Source: Cydia pomonella
Taxonomy: Eukaryota > Arthropoda > Insecta > Lepidoptera > Tortricidae
Length of the DNA stretch: 64,000 nucleotides
Assembly: GCF_033807575.1 (NCBI RefSeq)
Contig: NC_084703.1
Span: forward strand, 6,448,001-6,512,000
Direction of reading: 5' to 3'
Shown: positions 1 to 10,624 of the stretch, piece by piece
Position numbering within the stretch: position 1 is the first letter of the stretch
Layout of the letters: each line of letters starts with the position of its first letter
Program-made: the position numbers and the translations under genes
The notes under the pieces: model-generated
Seen by the model: the letters and a program-made list of their open reading frames with translations, nothing else
Told to the model about the DNA's origin: nothing
Database searches by the model: none

Positions 1-660
1 GAACACAATGCAATTTAATGCAATATGATTTCTTTTTGTAAAAAAATTAGAGCTGATAGGTCTCAAATGTCTGCAAAAGCCTGAGTCTTACTTATAACAA
101 GTGGAAAACAACAAATCTAAAAACACATCTTAAAGCAGAGGACTCGAAAGGACTCGAGTCTTAACCAAAACTACCTTTACTTGGTGCGTAGTAAGCAAAA
201 TAGTTCTTGGGCTTCTTTGCCGTCAAGTTTAACGCGTACATAACGCCTTCATTACGAATTCTTAAATGTGTGTTTTGGGTTTCATTGACGCCTTCATTAA
301 GAATTTTTGTTAGGTAGAAATGTTTATGGGCTTCTTTGCCGTCACGGGGCGTGCGTGTCGTAGGGGGACTTATCACGTGTTTTAGCCGGCTTCAGGAAAA
401 CTTTATTAATAATTATGTATGTTCAAGAGGGAGCTGTAAACTTATCATTTTAAAATTGCGATTGAAGGGGATTGTTTCGAACCAACTTTATTGACAGCCA
501 TGTAACACTTTTTGAGTCTATTCTTGGGTTCATAATTTTATTGAAGCTGTGCCCTTCCTTCCTTTATATTTCACAATATTTTTTAATTTGTTGTAATTCT
601 TACTGTAAATGTTAGAAGTAATATTTGGCTAGTGTAATAATTGCAAATAGTTGTGCAATG
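1..660. other. Upstream Nup153 intron or 5' flank, no gene seen
   Basis: AT-rich. Contains an imperfect ~120-bp direct duplication: gggcttctttgccgtca occurs near 208 and 327, and acgccttcatta near 242 and 289. A minus-strand 71-codon frame here is explained by the duplication and has no recognisable motif. No Nup153-like exon was found. Confidence 0.5.
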
Positions 661-909
661 GCCTAAAGGTCGTATTCCATCTGTCCAATTGCTATATCCA
701 ATATTTGAACAACTTTTGGCCCATACCACTTAACCAATATCTTGGTTCAAGTTTTTATACGGTTTGCGTAGCCATTTTAAATTAAATGTCATTCGTTATA
801 TATTTGATCAAATATCGGTGTTTCTCGTAAATTTGATGAAGTCACCCAATATTATGATCAAATGCACACTGGACAAAGATATTGGACAAATGGAATACCA
901 CCCTAAGGC
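661..909. mobile_element. MITE with ~28-bp terminal inverted repeats
   Basis: The left end (gcctaaaggtcgtattccat, then tgtccaat) is matched in reverse at the right end (attggacaaatggaatacca, then ccctaaggc). Both arms also hold ccaatat/atattgg. AT-rich interior with no coding capacity. It lies in the intron upstream of the first Nup153 exon. TSD unclear. Confidence 0.7.
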
Positions 910-1095
910 ATTTTTTCCTAACTAGAATCATTAGGACAATAATTAAGCGTCAAGGAACTCACTACTTTATCTTATTGTGCGAGAAAAAGGGTTATAAATA
1001 ACTTCAATTAACACTATCACGTCAAAATCACGCTCGTCCCCAATACAGTAAACAATCGCCGAAGAAATCGATGTTCTATTTAATACGTGTTCCAG

Positions 1096-1384
1096 GCAAG
1101 TTGCGTCACAAACAACATCGAGACAATAGAGTCATCCACCCAATACACAGTTCAATCGCCGCCCGGTCGGACCACGTTCCGGCGGGAGACCAACTTCGTG
1201 TCCACACCCATCAGGCCAGACGAGACCACGGACCGGTCCACGGACCGGACGGATAAGGACACGACGGCTACCTTCACTCCAAACACGACGGCGGCCTCTA
1301 TAGGCCTCAGTGCTTCCAGAAAGAGGAAATCTCTCTTCGGGGATAAGACGCAGGAGTTGAGCGACGCTACTCAAAAGGCTTATG
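1096..1384 (+). CDS. Nup153: Nup153 exon A (first in window)
   Basis: The acceptor gtgttccag ends at 1095 and the donor is G|gtgaga at 1385. The exon starts in phase 0 and leaves one base (G) that joins CG of the next exon to make Ala. It encodes a Ser/Thr-rich, charged stretch ending RKRKSLFGDKTQELSDATQK, with the SLFGD short motif seen in nucleoporin N-terminal halves. The 5' border is the least certain: an upstream AG could be used instead. Confidence 0.8.
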
Positions 1385-4300
1385 GTGAGAATTGTTGAAA
1401 TTAAATATGATTTCCTATTTCACCCACAAAGCTTCAGGGCTCTTATTTACTTCGAAACTTTGTATATATTACCTCCAAAGGTTGTTCGTCGGTCATAGTT
1501 CCAAACTAATATTAAATTTTTGCTTTGTTTTTAAAATACGCTTGTTGTACTTGATATATAAAATTATTTTTTCTATATTGGATTACGCCTGCTTACGCGT
1601 TTAGTACACTTTCTAAATAGCACTCAAATAAGTCCTTTTCGCAGCGAAAACATCCAGCAACACACTTCGGGACCCTCGGCAGCCGACCTTCAAGCCCACG
1701 CTCCTCGGCTCGCCATTCTACGCCGGCAAGACCACATACGGTGGCGCCGCGTCCTCTTACATAAATCAGCCAAATATATCACAGAGACAGAACACCACAG
1801 TGAAAGAGGCGCCAAGCACTAGTGATAACAACATGAGTACGTCCGCGAGGCGGATCTTGGAGCTCCTAGAGTCGTACTCGTCACCTCTGATGGACGCAAA
1901 GAGGATACCTCACTACACGAGGCCGACAAGGCAAGAAGTGTTGAAGCGGCACTCCGAGAGCTCCACTTCACACAGTTTGTTGTCGCCTTACAACAAAACA
2001 AATTGTAAGTTTTTAGTATAATCACTTTATGTCCTGTAAGTTTTTCTTATTTAGCTACATATGCATTATTTTACTAAATACGCCGCTTACATTTCTTCAT
2101 AGGCTTTGACCTTCTTGTCATAAAAATGAGATAAAGACTAGATACTATTACCTTAAGCTTCTAATAATAAAATTAGAAAGTCTAACATTTTTAAACGCAA
2201 ATACTTTTTCTTGACTACAACCTACTTGTGGTTCTTATTAGTTTTCTAGGATCGATATTAATTTATTATTTACCCGTGTTGCGCTAACACGCAACTACCA
2301 CATGCTAAAGCAATTAATCAATCGCATAAGTTTAAAAAATATAGACTCAAATGACACTGGCTTTAGAAATCTATAAACAATGTCTGTTTTAATTTCTAAA
2401 TTGTTTGAAAAATCTCGCCTACACCATGCTCTAACTTATGTCTGCCACTTAACGCAGACGATTCGTGAGAAGTTATTAACGTTATTATGCTTAAGTACGG
2501 CGTTGCTAGTTTCACTGGGTGAAACTGATTTCTGTAGTAAAACATTAAGGCCCTCAGCACACGGAGCGTAAGAGACGCGTAAGCGTATTGTAATACGTGC
2601 GTAGAACAAGAGCGCCACGAGCACGAACAACTTCTAACAAGTCCTCACACAAAGCTTCGTCGTAGCGTAGCATATGAGATTTCTGTCGTCATTACGTAAT
2701 ACAGGCGTAAAAAACAAAACTTCTGACATAATCAAACAATAAGAAATCTTCTACATCTGACGAGAAAGTAAGATCGTCGGTATCGACGAAGAAATCTGAC
2801 GCCAGCGACACCATGATTTCAACTAATGAGACTAATAAGATTACACATATAAAACGATTACGCTTACGCGACACTTGGTGCCCAGAACTCTACGCGTCTC
2901 CTACTCGTAACGTTTTTACGATACGCTTACGCGACGCTTACGCTTACGCTCCGTGTGCTGAGGGCCTAAGTCTTATAAGGCACATAACTAGTAAGGTCCG
3001 ACCGAGATCTCGGTCTCGGTCTCGGTCTCGGCATTCTCGGCCAAAAATCGAGCCGAGATCTCGGTCTCGGCTCTCGGCCAAAATGGGCCGAGATTCTTGC
3101 CGAGACCGAGACTAGGCAATGAGTTATCATTGGTGAATTTGAATTTTCCGCGCACGAGCGCCGGGGTCTAAGCCACCCGTTGGTTGCACCGCCCGGTTGG
3201 TGTGACGTTTTTTGTGATTTTGATTGGTTTCGTACCCACATTTTAAGACAATTACTTATCAAATACTAAGTGTTGGGATCAGATAGGCGCGATTGCAAGT
3301 AATGACTTGTTCATTTGTGTCTTTTCATTTTATGGTTGTTGTTATTGATGAATAAATGAGTGTATATTGTTATCTGGATGTAACTTAGATTAACTTGTTG
3401 TGAGTGGATGACACTGGATATTTTGATACTAAATATATTTGTGTTAACGGGAAAAAGCAAAGCATTAGGTAAATACAAAACGACACCTGTGGCGGATATT
3501 TTGGGTTCTGGGGTCACTTGGGAGTTCTATATTGTAGAACTCTTTACTTTGATTATTGTTATTGTACCTCTTTTTGTGCACATCCGTACTGAAAAAACCG
3601 GCCAAGTGCGTATCGGACCACGCATAATGGAAGGTTCCGTACCTTCATACATTACAAAAAAGCCGTACAATCAAAAGAGCGTATGTTAGTGGCACTTTCG
3701 TCGTTTTAATAAGAAGATCAGTTTTTTTAATACTCTTAAATGGCTTAACCAACAATATTCAAAATAATTTTCCTGAAACATTATTTGCTTATTAAGCTTT
3801 ATTATTCAGATATTTTTAAATGGTTTTGCTCTCCCGGTTCAAAAGTTAAAGAGGGGATCACACTATTTTTTTGGAGCGATTATTTCCAAAAGTATTTATT
3901 TAATAAAAAAAACGTTTTTAGCAACCTTTATGTATTTTTAAAGACCTATCTAATGATGTTGATGAGCCACATGTTTTTTTTTTTTACTTTTAGTTACATT
4001 TATATGGAGTATATATTTGAAAATATATTTAACGATTTTTTTTTAAACTAAGAAGCGACATACATAATACATCTACACCTATTTTCCAAATTTGGTTATA
4101 AAATATATCGTATAGTTTTTGAGTAAACTGGCTGTGACATACGCATAGACCGACAGACATAAGGTCATGACAAAACTATAAGGGTTCTAAGTTTGCCATT
4201 TTGGTTACGGAACCCTAAAAGTACTATGTAATAGCGCTACGATTTGATTATGATAACTTTTTTCTGATAAATCGTCGAATTTCGATTATAAAAGCATTTT

Positions 4301-7300
4301 TTGTGCAAAATTCGTATTTTTTTTCTATTTTATAAATTCTCGGTCTCGGTCTCGGTCTCGGCCGAGAATCCGATTGAATCTCGGTCTCGGTCTCGTTCTC
4401 GGCCGAGACAAAAAAAGCGTTCTCGGTCGGACCTTAATAACTAGCATGCGAGCTTAGTTACATTGCCGACTACTGAGGTGCAAGTAATACTACCAGTCAA
4501 TACACTCGCATGCTCGTTCTCGAACCGTCCTATTGAGCCGGTGGTCCCAAACTAAGCTATACTACGAGAAAACCGACGACCTTATCGTTTGAGGTTAGTG
4601 GCAGGGCTAAATATGCAACAAGACTCACAATCAGCATAGCGGCAAAGCATTGAATAGTAGTGGATCTATTAAGTTAGACTTATAAGAGAATGGTAGATAC
4701 TCTTGATGCGAAGTCTGATCCGCTATTTTTGACGCTGACCATATGGTTTGTTCTCGCAGCCTACAGAACGCAAGAGTTGCACGTGCCAAGCATAGCGTCG
4801 ATCCTTCGACTGAAGCGGCGCTCGCGCCTCAACGACTCCACCAACGCTGCGCGGCAGCTCGTCGCGTCGCACAGTAGCTCCTCGCCCGATTACTTGACGT
4901 ACTCGACCGCTGCCAAGAACAGGTAACGGTTCTTTTAACAGAATTCAGTCAAATCAGGTCTGTTCGTAAATGTCAGTCTTGATCAGCGAATGGTTTTTAG
5001 CTTACCCATTTGCATACTGGCCATACCAGGATTATAGTTCGTCAAATTTATATTCATACAGTGTCTTTATGTGGCCACATTTTTTTGATGGTTATTATTA
5101 TTACTCATCAAAAACATCTTTAAAAGTAGTGAGGTTAATTAATTTTATATACCTAAGGCCAAGTGTGGCTGGCCTTCACATTGGGGCCTCGTTACACATT
5201 GATAAGTGTTTATTGCGAGTTAATACATTTTCTACTTGCGTTTAGTGTACCCGTATTGAACTACATAATATTAGCCGTCGATCATACTGCTCTATTAACT
5301 ATTTCATTTGTTTACAGAGACCAATCGGAGGTCGATGGTAACAGCAAGTTTACGACTAAAGTGAAGACGAAGCGGACTAGGATTCATGGAATTGAAGCTG
5401 ACGCATTAGATACCCATACAATCACTCCAGTGGAGCTGCCGAAAGCAGTTTTACAAATTGATCCTAACAATTTACCAAATTTCAGCATCCCAGTAGCCTC
5501 TAAATCAAGTTCAATAGAAAAACCTACTCCAACAACGCCATTCGCCACTAGTACATTCGCATCTAAAACGGCCAGTGTCGAAAAAAGTAAGTCGGAAACA
5601 ACAACTAGCAACAGTATTTACAATTTCGCTAATCCAGTGAGAATAACTAGTGAATCTCCTAAGCCGACGTCAACGCCTCCCAAATTCACATTCGGTAGCC
5701 CAGAGAGAAGTATAGACAAGCCTCTCGTTAGTGAAAAGACTTCTGAGCCTTCAATAATTCTAGGTGCGTCAAAAGAAAGCGAAAAAACTGAGGCAGCGGC
5801 GGCTGATTGGAACTGCCCAGATTGCTGGGTGAAAAATAAATCGGATGCGGCCTCTTGCGTGTGCTGCGGGCACAAGCCCCAAGCTGCGGCCGCGGCGACA
5901 CCCGCGCTACCCGCCAAATGCTCCCTTTGCAAACTCGCCAACAGCCAACCCAACTCCGACAAATGCGTCAACTGTGCAAAAGTTCAGGTCAACAACATCA
6001 CTAAGCCCCTCAAGGCGGACACCACCGCCAAGTGGTCCTGCAAGGACTGCTGGGCCAGTAACGACGACGCTTCCGACAAGTGCGCCTGCTGCGGTGCAGC
6101 CAACCCCAAGAAACAGTCCACACAAACTGTTCCTGCTGTGGAGAAATCCGGAGGAATGTGCTCTAAATGCTTCTCTACAAAAAATAGCAATGGAACCTGC
6201 AGCAAATGTGAAGAAAGCAAACCCGACAACACATTCAAGATTGTGCTTAAATCCCAGGCCAACAAGTGGGAGTGTGAACATTGCTTAGTTAGGAATGACA
6301 GCGATAAAACCAAATGCGTCTGCTGCGAGGCCGAGCGCTCCGGAGCGCCCAAACAGCCAGAGAAGAAGCAATTCAACTTTGGAACTGTCAACACTACATT
6401 TAAATTTGGCATTGATCCGAAAGCGCAAGAAGCTAACTTGGCTAAGATGTCAGAGAAACCAGAAGAAACAAAAGATAAAGTAGAAGAATCAGAAACTAAT
6501 AATAATGTGCTAGCGAAGGCGCCGCCAACATTCTTCTTCGGCATACCTGACAAGAAATCAGAGGATCAGCCTTATGCTCCCAAGGCGGCAGAAAAATCAG
6601 CCGAGACACCTAAAGCCACCTTCACCTTCGGCGTTCCTAAACAGAACTCATTAGCGCCAACCAGCACGCCGGCACCATTATTCGGGATTCCAAATAAACT
6701 TACTGAAGCTTCTAAAGAATCCGAAAAGAAAGACAAATCTGAGGAAAAGGAGAAGCTCATTATGAATGATAAACCAGAGGAAGTGAAAAAGGCAGTTGAG
6801 CCAGCTAAGCCACCAGTTATGATGTTTGGATCGGCCCCATTGGCAGACAAATCTACAACGAATCAGCTGCTAAGTACAGCGTTTACTCTAAAGAAGGATG
6901 CCTCAAGCGCATCACTCAGTTTGGCTACCACGAGCACGCCTGCACCTATCCTGACTTTCTCTGCCTCAACAACCGGATCAGCCGAGAAGACCGGCCTCTT
7001 TGGCGCTACCGCGACCACTACACCCGCCACTACCATATCCTTCGCGCCAACGACCACAGCCACAGCCACCTCAGCTTTATCCATGTTCCAAAAGACTGAC
7101 GAAAAACCTGTAAATACGATCTTCCAAAAGAGTGAACCGCCGACGACGACCCCGACCTCCTTATTTCCAAAGAGCGACGCGCCCGCGGCATCTGCTGCCG
7201 CGCCGGTCTCAACAACCGCGCCTGCTCCCACAGCAGCGCCCATGTTCAGCTTTGGCAGCTCTCAAGCGCAATCGGGCGATAAACCTAGCTTTAATTTCAC

Positions 7301-8492
7301 ATTTGGTAATAGTAATAAATCTGACGTGTTCAAACCACCAACGTTCGCGGCGAAGGACAGCAGCACCACCGTTAACCAATTTTCCCTCGGAGGTTCTACG
7401 ACGGAAAATCCTTTAGCGCCGAATCCTTTGGCCGGAGGCAACGGACTGTCAGCAACTAACAGTTTGACTAGCAACTCTTTAGGCGGCAACAGTTTATCGG
7501 TTAATCCGCTAGCGGTGGGTCTGTCGCCCGGAAACGGCCTATCCGCGGCCGCTCCTAGTATATTTGGGTCGGCAATTCAGAAGGAGACCTCGTGGACACC
7601 GCCAAATAACAGCACGGCGAATCCGTTCAACGCGAATGCGACCACGAACAGCGCGCCTAAACCTTTCTCGTTCGGATCGTCGACGCCGTTCAGCGGGACC
7701 CCAGCGCCGGCATTCGGCACGAACAACACGCAGACATCGACGCCTGCGTTCGGAAGCAACTTGACAACGTCGCCACCCGCGTTCGGCTCGGCCACTCAGC
7801 CGGCGGCGGCGCCAGCCTTCGGCGCATCTCAGACCGCGGCGACGCCCGCTTTCGGCTCTAACGTGCAATCCACGCCCAATATCTTTGGAATGCCTAGTCA
7901 GAACAGCCAGCCGTCCATATTTTCGACGCCGAACCAGAATTCGACGGGGATGTTCGGGTCCCCCACGCAGCCCGCTCAGGCGCCGGCCTTGGGCATGTTC
8001 GGGCGGCCGAACGTGGGAGCCACGCCGACGTTCGGCACGCCGAACCCCTCGATACCCACCTTCGAGGCGCCGTCGGCGCCGTCTCCAGCGCCCTCCTTCA
8101 ACTTCGGAACGTCTCAAACTTCCTCCTTCATGTTTGGACAACAGGTATGGTTTCTTCATTACGTTTTTTACCTATTTTTCATATAAATTAACTATAATAA
8201 GATTTTCAACTTTGTATCGGTTTGTAAGAAGCAGAATAAAATTTAGCAACTTTTTATTGAATCTCACGCTGTACGTACTAGTAGCGTGTAATGTCAACAT
8301 GTACTAGATCACAGCCTAAGCAGAGCGTCGTTTCCACAGCCTCAGCAGCAGGCTCAGCCGCCGCAGACGGGCGTGTACAACTTCGGCGGCGCCGGCGGGC
8401 AGACGGCGCAGGTCCAGTTCAGCATGGGCAGCGCACCCAGCGCCGGCGTGCGCCGCGTGCGCCGTGCCGTGCGCCGCAGCTCGCAGCGATGA
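1096..8492 (+). CDS. Nup153: Nuclear pore complex protein Nup153 (5'-partial; five exons in window)
   Basis: Nup153 sits in the nuclear basket of the pore; its FG repeats bind transport receptors and its zinc fingers bind Ran in known family members. Exons 1096-1384, 1645-2004, 4760-4922, 5318-8144 and 8340-8492 join in phase with GT/AG borders, giving 1263 codons and a stop. Seen: the Nup153 signature SPFYAGKTTYGGAA (exon 1645-2004) followed by SARRILELLESYSSPLMDAK; five CxxC...CxxC zinc fingers at about 5808-6330; a long FG domain (FNFG, FKFG, FTFG, MFG, PAFG) from about 6380 to 8140; and a basic C-terminus, VRRVRRAVRRSSQR, like the arginine-rich tail of vertebrate Nup153. No initiator Met or N-terminal pore-targeting region is seen, so earlier exons lie left of the window. 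Splice junctions are inferred from phase and consensus and need transcript support. Confidence 0.93.
1645..2004 (+). CDS. Nup153: Nup153 exon B (SPFYAGKTTYGGAA signature)
   Basis: The acceptor ccttttcgcag ends at 1644 and the donor is AATT|gtaagt at 2005. Encodes PTFKPTLLGSPFYAGKTTYG, then the helix-like SARRILELLESYSSPLMDAK and KRIPHYTRP. Both blocks are strongly conserved with animal Nup153 and are the main reason for the assignment. The single leftover T joins CC of the next exon to give Ser. Confidence 0.9.
2549..2966. mobile_element. MITE family 'GGCCCTCAGC', copy 1
   Basis: 418 bp with near-perfect ends: GGCCCTCAGCACACGGAG at the left and its reverse complement at 2949-2966. TAA flanks both sides (2546-2548, 2967-2969), consistent with a 3-bp TSD. 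The interior is full of acgcttacg/gcgtaagcg motifs. No coding capacity. A second copy is at 60382-61048. Confidence 0.8.
2992..4436. mobile_element. Non-autonomous DNA transposon with 16-bp TIRs and 8-bp TSD
   Basis: The ends are exact: TAAGGTCCGACCGAGA at 2992 and its reverse complement ending at 4436, flanked by identical ATAACTAG (2984-2991 and 4437-4444). Just inside each end lie arrays of the hexamer TCTCGG (about 3008-3110 and 4338-4400). The 1445-bp element holds no transposase; its interior includes another inserted repeat (3591-4220). An 8-bp TSD fits hAT or P superfamilies, but the terminal bases are not the usual hAT CAGNG, so I leave the superfamily open. Confidence 0.87.
3591..4220 (+). 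mobile_element. Dispersed 'CCGGCCAAG...GGAACCCTAAAA' repeat, copy 1, nested
   Basis: Starts gaaaaaaccggccaagtgcg and ends tacggaaccctaaaa. It is flanked by GTACT on both sides (3586-3590, 4221-4225), a 5-bp TSD that dates it as later than the surrounding element. Same family at about 52420-53046, 55607-56313 and 61963-62474. No long reading frame; the internal motif atgacaaaactataagggtt is shared between copies. Confidence 0.8.
4760..4922 (+). CDS. Nup153: Nup153 exon C
   Basis: The acceptor gttctcgcag ends at 4759 and the donor is AACAG|gtaacg at 4923. Encodes a basic segment with YRTQELHVPSIASILRLKRR. The acceptor one step downstream (4766) would create a stop with the preceding exon, so 4760 is chosen. 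The 163-bp length keeps the frame through to the large exon. Confidence 0.87.
4923..5317 (+). other. Nup153 intron
   Basis: AT-rich 395-bp intron with consensus ends and a T-rich tract before the acceptor. The open frame of the next exon extends into it by chance. No element recognised. Confidence 0.75.
5318..8144 (+). CDS. Nup153: Nup153 exon D: zinc-finger and FG-repeat exon
   Basis: A 2827-bp exon after acceptor catttgtttacag (to 5317), ending FMFGQQ at donor ACAG|gtatgg (8145). The open frame also runs upstream through the intron from about 5163, but that part lacks Nup153 character. Order: basic KVKTKRTRIHG; Ser/Thr/Pro-rich linker with FTFG; five RanBP2-like zinc fingers (5808-6330); acidic/Lys-rich spacers with FKFG, FFFG and FTFG; a low-complexity TTTA/PAPTA region; an NPLA/NSL repeat (about 7400-7530); and a dense PAFG array (about 7690-7880). 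GC content is well above the flanking introns. Confidence 0.93.
8340..8492 (+). CDS. Nup153: Nup153 terminal exon
   Basis: The acceptor gtttccacag ends at 8339; the exon is entered in phase 0 and has 50 codons plus TGA. It opens PQQQAQPPQTGVYNFGG and ends VRRVRRAVRRSSQR. An alternative acceptor at 8314 gives a frame that loses the FG motif and the basic tail, so it is not preferred. The Arg-rich end parallels the C-terminus of vertebrate Nup153. Confidence 0.88.
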   Translation, partial: PQQQAQPPQTGVYNFGGAGGQTAQVQFSMGSAPSAGVRRVRRAVRRSSQR

Positions 8493-8700
8493 ACCCCCGG
8501 TACATTGGACCTGGCTAATTGAGTGACCGGTAGTGTTTGGCAAAACGTCGAGTCCTCATTAGACTCGTTTTAGTCACTTTGAGTTATTTTAAATTTATAG
8601 AGACAAAAAATTTCAATTGTTGTTTACAATTGTGGTTTAGATTCCATTACGACGATTTTCTTTATCGTTTATTTAAATAAACTGTAATATTAATGAACAA
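8493..8700 (+). other. Nup153: Nup153 3' UTR (minimal)
   Basis: AT-rich sequence after the stop with no reading frame. The first canonical AATAAA is at 8676-8681. Motifs resembling gaccggt..gtttggc occur near 8523-8540 and again near 8850-8876, so the 3' region may be longer and hold a repeat insert of about 330 bp rich in gactcgag-type motifs. Confidence 0.5.
8676..8681 (+). terminator. Candidate Nup153 polyadenylation signal
   Basis: First AATAAA hexamer downstream of the Nup153 stop, 184 bp after it. No transcript end is visible; a later AATAAA near 10043 is an alternative. Confidence 0.45.
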
Positions 8701-9460
8701 GCCTATTAAAACTCGAGTTTCTTTTAAATCACTAAATAGACCGAATAAGGACTTGACGATAATACAATTATTTGAGTCTTTTAAGTGTCTTAAAATTGAG
8801 TCGATTTCTACAAATTTAGACTCAAAAGACTCGAGTTCTTACCAACTCTAATGACCGGTGCCGGCACTGTTTGGCTTCGTTGCTAAAAATTACAACTTAA
8901 CAGAACGGGAAAGATTGAATTTTAAAGTTGTTAGAAAATAATGTATAATCTTGCATCTTGAAAACTATTCCCGTTTAGATTTGTACTAAATTACTCGTCG
9001 GAACAATGATGTCAGTTCCCGATTTGACCAAACTGGATAAGCCAGAGATGACCGGGCACTGACGTCATTTACTTTACCGCTATTTAGTTTAATTATGTGT
9101 TAGGTATTTCACTTAGACGAAGGTTTTCTTTAGTAACAAAACTGCACAAAAGACGATGTTGAATTCGAGCTTTTGAGCGGTTTGCCCGTATTGTTTTAGA
9201 TATGCTGCTATTGATCTTCGTTTGCGTTAGCCACTTTGTTCAATATATTGTTTTTTACTGAAATGTTATCATCGAGCGTATTAAATTGTGTATTAATTGC
9301 CGTGTACATGTCCTGTGATACGTGTATTACTGTAACAGAATGATTATGCGAATAATATGTGTAAAGTTTGTCAAATCACCTGAAATCATTAGATTATTTA
9401 AAGGCCTAGTTTATATTTGCTCAGTGTTTCATTATACAGATTCACGAACAGCAAAATTTT
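8701..9460. other. Intergenic, little recognised
   Basis: AT-rich. Some gactcgag/gagtc motifs (8720-8850) suggest a decayed repeat also glimpsed near 140-165. No gene-like frame. Confidence 0.4.
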
Positions 9461-9560
9461 ACTCCTGATCATGTCTATTGAATCAACCTGTAGAAAAATA
9501 AAACTTTTTTTACTCCTGATCATGTCTGTTGAATCAACCTGCAGAAAAATAAAACTTTTT
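9460..9560. repeat. Two tandem 52-bp units
   Basis: The units begin tcctgatcatgtctattgaa and tcctgatcatgtctgttgaa and both run through atcaacctg(t/c)agaaaaataaaactttttt. They differ at very few sites, so the duplication is young. Confidence 0.75.
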
Positions 9561-9570
9561 TTTATATATT

Positions 9571-9785
9571 TTACAGTACATATGGTGCTACTGCACTTTC
9601 TGTGCATATGTCGAAACTTTAAAGAGACATATTGTACTGTAAAACGTTGTACGATACACGTGCAAATAGGTAATTCGCAACTCGTGTCGATTTAAAACGT
9701 CCTCGTGGCCCTTTAAATGTTCGACAATAACGTAATATGCTAATTTTCGCACTAGTGCGGTAAAGTAGCACCATATGTACTGTAA
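9571..9785. mobile_element. MITE family 'TTACAGTACATATGG'
   Basis: Terminal inverted repeat ttacagtacatatggtgcta / tagcaccatatgtactgtaa; internal cgaaactttaaag and aaaacgttgtacgatacacg. No coding capacity. A partial relative with atagtacatatggcgcttta and aaaacgttgtacgatacatg is at about 15460-15570. Confidence 0.75.
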
Positions 9786-10302
9786 ATAACTATTCTGATT
9801 TGGGGCCATGGTAATGTTAATAGATGATTAGAAAACATGCATGTTGTATGTTCCTCAATTATTAACTTGGAATGTAAAAAATGGGCTAGTTAGATTTGAC
9901 AGACTCTATAACTACGTGCGTGACTTGGATTGAACACTGTAAAATTGTAATCTCAATTTACCGGATTCTTGTTGAAACTAGAAATACGATCTAACATGTT
10001 GCTTCGAATTGTAAAAGCAAATTTCGTATCAATGCGTATGAATAAAATAATACAGATGTATAGAATATGTTAACTGCAATGCCTTCTAGTACACCGGTTG
10101 TATAAGGTTTCAGCCACTCCGAGTACATTGTAACTGTCGATACGATAAGTTATAGTTTGCACATAGAAAATATATTGTATAGCTGTCAGTATGTGGTTGA
10201 CGTTTCAACCGATAAAGCGTCTGTAGTGCGGCCATCTTGCCTCGCATACTTTATTTAAAATGGCGGCGTTAGCAGCGTTGTCAGTTTAAGGGCTGTAGAA
10301 CA

Positions 10303-10345
10303 GGGTTTCCCAACCTTTTTGCGTCGAGCCTTTGTAGTGTGGACT
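10303..10345 (+). mobile_element. hAT-like terminal fragment
   Basis: cagggtttcccaaccttttt resembles a hAT-type terminal inverted repeat (CAGNG followed by ...CCCAAnCTTTTT). No matching inverted end was found nearby, so this is at most a solo end. Confidence 0.3.
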
Positions 10346-10624
10346 ATGTTACACAGCTGACTAAATACCAGCTCGTGCGGTGGGTACTTAATTTCAGAGT
10401 GTACACTGCAATTGTACGCAAAGCACTAGTATGGTAACCACGTGGTCTATGAGGATGTATGATTTTCGGTATGTATTCTAAGATACGCTCCCATAGTTTA
10501 GTGTGGATTTTCAAGCGCTCCGATGCTCTCGAGGTAGGCGGTGGTTGTTATGTGATTAATTTGCAACAATTTACATACTTCCGTCGTGGTGCTCGCAATG
10601 AACCCGCTGCCGCGGACCGTCGCT

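Larger units (their letters stand above)
2005..4759 (+). other. Nup153 intron loaded with DNA elements
   Basis: A 2.75-kb intron between GT at 2005 and AG at 4759. About 1.9 kb of it is two short DNA-type elements (2549-2966 and 2992-4436), the second containing a further nested insertion (3591-4220). The rest is plain AT-rich sequence. Confidence 0.8.

Noticed and set aside
5163..5317. Upstream extension of the Nup153 large-exon frame
   Set aside because: It lies before a good acceptor at 5317, its composition is intronic, and exon 4760-4922 joins in phase at 5318.
5384..8159. Several long minus-strand and alternate + frames overlapping the Nup153 large exon
   Set aside because: They mirror the repetitive, GC-rich coding sequence; they have no domain, and the + strand frame explains the region.
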